Of a DNA stretch of 12,311 nucleotides, positions 8,482 to 12,311 are shown piece after piece. Made by a program: the position numbers and the translations under genes. Numbering within the stretch: the stretch's first letter is position 1; each line of letters opens with the position of its first letter. The notes below the pieces were generated by a model, which saw only the letters and a list, made by a program, of their open reading frames with translations, did no database searches and was not told the DNA's origin. Source of the DNA: Gammaproteobacteria bacterium (GTDB lineage: Bacteria; Pseudomonadota; Gammaproteobacteria; Pseudomonadales; Pseudomonadaceae); the NCBI GenBank assembly GCA_012735335.1, contig JAAYHO010000118.1, positions 1 to 12,311 on the forward strand, in the 5' to 3' direction.

Positions 8482-8486
8482 GGGAG
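8482..8486 (+). promoter_or_regulatory. Ribosome binding site that selects a TTG start
   Basis: GGGAG lies 8 nt before the TTG at 8495. An earlier in-frame TTG at 8480 precedes this site and has none of its own, and there is no in-frame ATG until about 66 codons into the mature region. Confidence 0.6.
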
Positions 8487-8494
8487 ATTACCGG

Positions 8495-10123
8495 TTGTTT
8501 AAAAAATGTACAGTACTGTTCGTCAGTTATCTGGGTTGTACCACGTCCATCGCTAATGCGGAATACCCCATAGATGTACCCCTGACACCCATCCAGCAGG
8601 TGCTCGCCAACCAAGCCACGCTGCACTGCCCGCTTCCCGAGCTGCGCAGCCAGCCGGTGACCCAGGCACTGGATACCTTGTATCGGGCCATGGGGTACAT
8701 ATCCATCTGGCAGGATGAGGCCAGGCTCAGCGCCTGGCAGACCGAGCTGGAGAAGCTGGGCGCAGACGGTCTGAACCCGGCTGAATATATCGTCCCTGCC
8801 GCGCCCTCGGATAACCCGGTGTGCGCGGAACTGCACCACAGCGCCCACTATCTGCTGGCCTTGGAGCACCTGAGCCGGGGCCGACTGGAGCAGCAGCAAT
8901 ACGAAGCGGTCTGGATCTCTTCCGCCTACCTGCCCAAGGTGCAGATGGACGTGGCCGAGCTGGGTGTCATCGGCCTGCAGGACATGCCCAAGGCCTTTGC
9001 CAACGCCCGGCCCTCTCTGCAGCTGTATCAACAACTGCGCGCAGCCTATCAGCAGATGCCCCAGGTGCCCGACTTCACCCCGTTCCCCGGCGGCCCGCTG
9101 TTGAGGCCCGGCCAGGCCGATCCGCGGCTGCCGCAACTGGCGCTGCGACTGCAACTCAGCGGCTACTTCGCTCCCCAGGCCAGTGCCGGTCCGCTGGAGC
9201 AACCGATCAGCGCTGAAGCGGAGCTGGTCAGCGGCCAGCCGCTGATCTATGAGGAAGCGCTGCAGCAGGCGGTACGGGCCTTCCAGCAGGCCCATGGCCT
9301 GCAGCCGGATGCGGTGGTGGGGCCGCAGACGGTAGCGGCGCTGAATATCAGCCCGGCCCGGCGGCAACAGCAGGTGCGGATCAATCTGGAGCGGCTGCGC
9401 TGGCTGGAGGCCCGCCGTCAGCAGCACAGCCTGCTGGTGAATGCGGCGGGCAGTCAGGCATTGCTGTACCGCGGCGATGAGCTGCTGTGGCAGTCCCGGG
9501 TGCAATCGGGCAGTCCCGGCCGGGCCACACCGCTGCTGGATTCACGGATCAACCGGGTGACCCTGAACCCGAGCTGGACCATTCCGCCGACCATCATGCG
9601 CGAGGACAAGCTGCCGCAGATCCGCAACGATCCGGACTACTTCGCCGGGCGCAACCTGCTGGTCCTGGACCACCAGGGCAATCAGCTGAATCCGGCGGAG
9701 GTGGACTGGTACAACCCCCGGGGGGTGATGCTGCGGGAGCCCCCGGGGCCGCATAACCCACTGGGTCGCATGGTGTTCCGCTTCGACAACCCCTTCGCGG
9801 TGTTTCTCCACGACACCCCCAGCCGCGCGCTGTTTGCCCGGGCGCTGCGCAATGTCAGTTCCGGCTGTGTGCGGGTGGAACAGGCCGACAGCCTGGCCGA
9901 GCACCTGTTCCAGAGTCTGCAGCCCCAACAGCGCGAGCGCATCGAACAGCAGATGGCCAGCGGCCGGACCCATGAAGTCGGCATCCGTAACGGGCCACAG
10001 ATCCTGCTGACCTACTGGACCGCCGAGGGACTGGAGGACGGCAGCCTGCTGTTCACTCCCGACCCCTATGAGCTGGACGGGCCACTGATCAGCGCCTACC
10101 ACCGGGTGACCGGCCTGCCCTGA
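8495..10123 (+). CDS. YcbB/LdtD-type L,D-transpeptidase with peptidoglycan-binding domain
   Basis: A 542-residue periplasmic enzyme expected to make 3-3 cross-links in peptidoglycan. A signal peptide covers residues 1-22 (FKKCTVLFVSYLGC..., cleavage after IANA). Residues about 25-200 match the N-terminal scaffold region of YcbB-like proteins (LGADGLNPAEY at 88-98). A peptidoglycan-binding type 1 domain is at about 210-285 (LALRLQLSGYF, AVRAFQQAHGLQPDAVVGPQTVAALN). The YkuD catalytic domain spans about 310-510, with the family block LNPSWTIPPTIMREDKLP (358-374), GVMLREPPGPHNPLGRMVF and the active site H439-D...SSGCVRV with C458 and R460. E. coli YcbB is 615 residues, so this is somewhat short, but all domains are present. 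The start is TTG at 8495, chosen for GGGAG 8 nt upstream. The 3' end is only 12 nt from convergent corA, with no clear terminator between. Confidence 0.92.
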   Translation: MFKKCTVLFVSYLGCTTSIANAEYPIDVPLTPIQQVLANQATLHCPLPELRSQPVTQALDTLYRAMGYISIWQDEARLSAWQTELEKLGADGLNPAEYIVPAAPSDNPVCAELHHSAHYLLALEHLSRGRLEQQQYEAVWISSAYLPKVQMDVAELGVIGLQDMPKAFANARPSLQLYQQLRAAYQQMPQVPDFTPFPGGPLLRPGQADPRLPQLALRLQLSGYFAPQASAGPLEQPISAEAELVSGQPLIYEEALQQAVRAFQQAHGLQPDAVVGPQTVAALNISPARRQQQVRINLERLRWLEARRQQHSLLVNAAGSQALLYRGDELLWQSRVQSGSPGRATPLLDSRINRVTLNPSWTIPPTIMREDKLPQIRNDPDYFAGRNLLVLDHQGNQLNPAEVDWYNPRGVMLREPPGPHNPLGRMVFRFDNPFAVFLHDTPSRALFARALRNVSSGCVRVEQADSLAEHLFQSLQPQQRERIEQQMASGRTHEVGIRNGPQILLTYWTAEGLEDGSLLFTPDPYELDGPLISAYHRVTGLP

Positions 10124-10135
10124 ACCCGGGGGCGG

Positions 10136-11200
10136 TCAGATCCAGCGGCGGCGGCGGAACAGCACCAGCAGGCCAACCACCATGGCCAGCATCAGCAGCA
10201 TCACCGCCGGGTAACCCCAGGCCCAGCGCAGCTCCGGCATCACCTCGAAGTTCATGCCGTACACGCCGACGATAAAGGTCAACGGCATGAACAGTGAGGC
10301 GAAGATGGTCAGCACCTTCATGATCTCGTTGGTGCGCTTGCTGACACTGGAAAGATACAGGTCCAGCATGCTGACCAGCAGTTCGCGGATGGTGTCGATA
10401 CTGTCCATCACATGGATCACGTGATCGTAGACATCACGCAGGTAGAGCCGGGTTTCCTCGGAGATCAGCGAGCTCTCGTCCCGGGCCAGCCGACTGAGCA
10501 GCTCGCGCAACGGCCAGATCGACTTGCGCAGCAACAGCATCTCGCGCTTGAAGTGGTGCATGCGTGCCAGGGTATCCGGCCCCGGCGCGTCTATCACCTG
10601 ATCCTCCAGCGCCTCGACCTGTTCGCCGATGTATTCCAGCATCTCGAAATAATGGTCGACCACCGCATCCAGCAGCGCGTAGGTCAGGTAGTCACTGCGC
10701 ATGAAGCGGATGCGCCGTCCGGCCCGCAGCCGTTCGCGCACCCCGTCGAATACATCGCCGGAACGCTCCTGAAAGGACAGCACATAATCCTTGCCCAGCA
10801 CCAGACTCAGCTGTTCGGAATGGATCTGCTGGCGGTCCTTGTCGAATTGCAGCATGCGCAGCACGATATACAGGTAGCCGGGGTATTCCTCGACCTTGGG
10901 CCGCTGGTCGGTATTGAGGATGTCCTCCATCACCAGCGGGTGCAGCTGGAACAGCTTGCCCATCGACTCCACCACCGCCGGATCGGCCAGCCCGTCCACG
11001 TTCAGCCAGTTGATCTGCCCTGCCCCGTCACCGCGCTGGTACTGGTTCAGATCGGCAACCGGTCGCTCTTCCAGCTCATCCGGGCCATAGCTGATCAGCT
11101 GGACGGCTGCTGCATCCGCCTTGTGCCGACCGATATGCAGCAGGGTGCCGGGTGGTGCGCCCAGCTTGTCGCCCCGTTTGACTACCAGCTTGCGCGCCAT
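10136..11200 (-). CDS. corA: CorA, magnesium/cobalt transport protein
   Basis: A 354-residue inner-membrane ion channel of the CorA family (MIT superfamily), which takes up Mg2+ and often Co2+ or Ni2+. Residues 1-150 form the cytoplasmic alpha/beta funnel domain (WLNVDGL, LGKLFQLHPLVMEDILNTDQRPKVEEYPGYLYIVLRML-type block at about 80-118). Residues about 150-294 are the long stalk helix. Two C-terminal membrane helices follow, about 296-314 and 328-348; the selectivity motif G315-M-N is in YGMNFEVMPEL at the end of helix 1. The C-terminus is basic (RRRRWI), as in the family. The ATG at 11200 has GGAGGG 6 nt upstream. Longer frames to 11827 would overlap cysG and lack a matching N-terminus. The gene starts 14 nt after the cysG stop, so the two are likely co-transcribed. 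Confidence 0.95.
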   Translation of the reverse strand: MARKLVVKRGDKLGAPPGTLLHIGRHKADAAAVQLISYGPDELEERPVADLNQYQRGDGAGQINWLNVDGLADPAVVESMGKLFQLHPLVMEDILNTDQRPKVEEYPGYLYIVLRMLQFDKDRQQIHSEQLSLVLGKDYVLSFQERSGDVFDGVRERLRAGRRIRFMRSDYLTYALLDAVVDHYFEMLEYIGEQVEALEDQVIDAPGPDTLARMHHFKREMLLLRKSIWPLRELLSRLARDESSLISEETRLYLRDVYDHVIHVMDSIDTIRELLVSMLDLYLSSVSKRTNEIMKVLTIFASLFMPLTFIVGVYGMNFEVMPELRWAWGYPAVMLLMLAMVVGLLVLFRRRRWI

Positions 11201-11214
11201 GTTCCACCCTCCGA

Positions 11215-12311
11215 TCATTCCCTGGTCTCGAACCACTTGAGTCTGTCCCGCAGGCTGACCACCTCGCCAACGATCAGCAAGGTGGGCGGCTTGATCTCGG
11301 TGCTCTCGACAATCCCCGGCAGCGTGGCCAGGGTGCCGGTCAGCACCCGCTGGTGCGCAGTGGTGCCCTGCTGCACCAGGGCGATCGGCGTATCCGGAGC
11401 ACGGCCATGGGCAATCAGCTCCCGGCAGATGACCGGCAGGCCGACCAGGCCCATATAGAACACCACCGTCTGGCCCTGGGCGACCAGCTCCTGCCAGGGC
11501 AGATTGGTCGTGCCATCCTTCAGGTGACCGGTGACAAAGCGCACCGACTGGGCGTGATCCCGGTGGGTCAGCGGAATCCCGGCATAGGCCGAGCAACCAT
11601 TGGCTGCGGTTACCCCCGGTACTACCTGGAAGGGAATGCCATGGGCCGCCAGCTCGGCGATCTCCTCGCCGCCGCGACCGAAGATGAAGGGGTCGCCGCC
11701 CTTGAGGCGCAGCACCCGCTTGCCTTCTTTCGCCAGCCGCACCAGCAGCTGATTGATCTGCTCCTGGGGCACTGCATGATCGGCCCGGGCCTTGCCCACA
11801 TAGATGCGGTCGGCATCCCGGCGGCACAGGTCGATGATGGCATCCGGCACCAGTCGGTCATGCAGCACCACATCCGCCTGCTGCATCAGGCGCAGGGCGC
11901 GGAAGGTCAGCAGGTCCGGATCACCCGGTCCGGCACCGACCAGATACACCTCACCCTCATAATGCTGGCCCTGCTGCTGTTGCAGGCGCTCCAGCAGCAG
12001 CCGCTCGGCCTCGGCTTCGCGCCCGGAAAACACCCGCTCGGCAATATCGCCCTGAAAGGCATCTTCCCAGAACACCCGGCGCTGATTGATCGACGGAAAG
12101 GCCGCCTTGACCTGATCACGGAAACGCTGGGCCAGGTGGGCCAGCCGGCCCCAGGCATGGGGGAACAGGGTCTCGATACGCGCCCGGGTCAGGCGGGACA
12201 GCACCGGTGCATGGCCACCGCTGGACACGGCAATCATCAGCGGCGAACGGTCGACAATGGCCGGGAAGATCACGCTGCACAGCTGTGGTGCATCCACCAC
12301 GTTGACCGGCA
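11215..12311 (-). CDS. cysG: CysG, multifunctional siroheme synthase; 5' end outside the window
   Basis: About 364 C-terminal residues are present; roughly 95-100 N-terminal ones, holding most of the NAD-binding domain, lie past the right edge. The fragment begins in PVNVVDAPQ. Two functional sites of the dehydrogenase/ferrochelatase half are still seen: the Asp of NVVDAP (equivalent to Asp104 of Salmonella CysG) and the second Ser of AVSSGG (equivalent to the phosphorylated Ser128). The SAM-dependent uroporphyrinogen III methyltransferase half follows: [74 protein letters not shown] and a C-terminal [10 protein letters not shown]. The enzyme turns uroporphyrinogen III into siroheme, the cofactor of sulfite and nitrite reductases. 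All motifs are intact. A GTG at 12300 is internal, not the real start. Confidence 0.96.
   Translation of the reverse strand, partial: PVNVVDAPQLCSVIFPAIVDRSPLMIAVSSGGHAPVLSRLTRARIETLFPHAWGRLAHLAQRFRDQVKAAFPSINQRRVFWEDAFQGDIAERVFSGREAEAERLLLERLQQQQGQHYEGEVYLVGAGPGDPDLLTFRALRLMQQADVVLHDRLVPDAIIDLCRRDADRIYVGKARADHAVPQEQINQLLVRLAKEGKRVLRLKGGDPFIFGRGGEEIAELAAHGIPFQVVPGVTAANGCSAYAGIPLTHRDHAQSVRFVTGHLKDGTTNLPWQELVAQGQTVVFYMGLVGLPVICRELIAHGRAPDTPIALVQQGTTAHQRVLTGTLATLPGIVESTEIKPPTLLIVGEVVSLRDRLKWFETRE

Larger units (their letters stand above)
8339..8494. other. Divergent promoter region between the two L,D-transpeptidase genes
   Basis: A 156-nt gap with an AT-rich core (about 8369-8400) in otherwise GC-rich DNA. 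It must hold the promoters of both flanking genes. On the plus strand a good -10 is visible (separate entry). On the minus strand only weak candidates appear, such as TATAGG opposite 8431-8436 with TTATCC 17 nt upstream, which would overlap the plus-strand -10. I see no longer palindrome. Confidence 0.6.

Noticed and set aside
8432..10102. Minus-strand frames opposite the YcbB-like gene (8432-9505 and 9542-10102)
   Set aside because: Gln/Leu/Arg-rich translations without domains; the plus strand encodes an L,D-transpeptidase with all catalytic motifs.
10110..10140. Bidirectional terminator between the convergent YcbB-like and corA genes
   Set aside because: The 12-nt gap is GC-rich, but I see no convincing stem and no T-tract on either strand.
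11201..11827. Upstream extension of the corA frame of about 209 residues
   Set aside because: It overlaps intact cysG in another frame, and its sequence is Gly/Arg/Pro-rich with no similarity to CorA N-termini. The ATG at 11200 has a strong ribosome binding site.

Overview
This is a 12.3 kb, GC-rich, gene-dense stretch of an ordinary-looking gammaproteobacterial chromosome, most like Pseudomonadaceae (Pseudomonas or Halopseudomonas type). That placement is inferred from the GC-rich codon use, a multifunctional CysG of pseudomonad type, and a ClsC-type phospholipase D lipoprotein. I see no tRNA or rRNA gene, insertion sequence, integrase, CRISPR array or phage gene.

Layout, left to right. (1) 1-7499 holds eight genes, all on the minus strand. 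In transcription order, from right to left, they are: a multi-pass membrane protein; a small winged-helix regulator that starts directly on the stop codon of the membrane gene; exbB; exbD; a tonB/tolA-like energy transducer with a long Glu-Pro repeat; a large unusual lipoprotein with an LprI-like domain and ankyrin repeats; a ClsC-like phospholipase D lipoprotein; and the start of a membrane protein that resembles the DUF4105 family and runs off the left edge. Junctions from the membrane gene to the ankyrin lipoprotein are very tight (0, 64, 1, -1 and 19 nt), so these six genes look like one operon. The last two follow after 82 and 62 nt. (2) 7610-10123 holds two divergent L,D-transpeptidase genes that share a 156-nt promoter region: a small YkuD-type enzyme on the minus strand and a YcbB-type enzyme with a peptidoglycan-binding domain on the plus strand. 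(3) 10136-12311 holds corA and the 3' part of cysG, both on the minus strand and probably co-transcribed.

The common theme is the cell envelope. ExbB, ExbD and the TonB-like protein form a proton-motive-force-driven motor. The ankyrin/LprI lipoprotein and the PLD lipoprotein lie on the envelope side of the membrane, and the two L,D-transpeptidases remodel peptidoglycan. corA and cysG are housekeeping genes for Mg2+ uptake and siroheme synthesis. The most interesting item is the motor cluster. It lacks a TonB-dependent receptor gene in this window and is instead tied to a regulator/membrane-protein pair and to a large multi-domain lipoprotein. Its transducer carries an almost perfect hexanucleotide tandem repeat.
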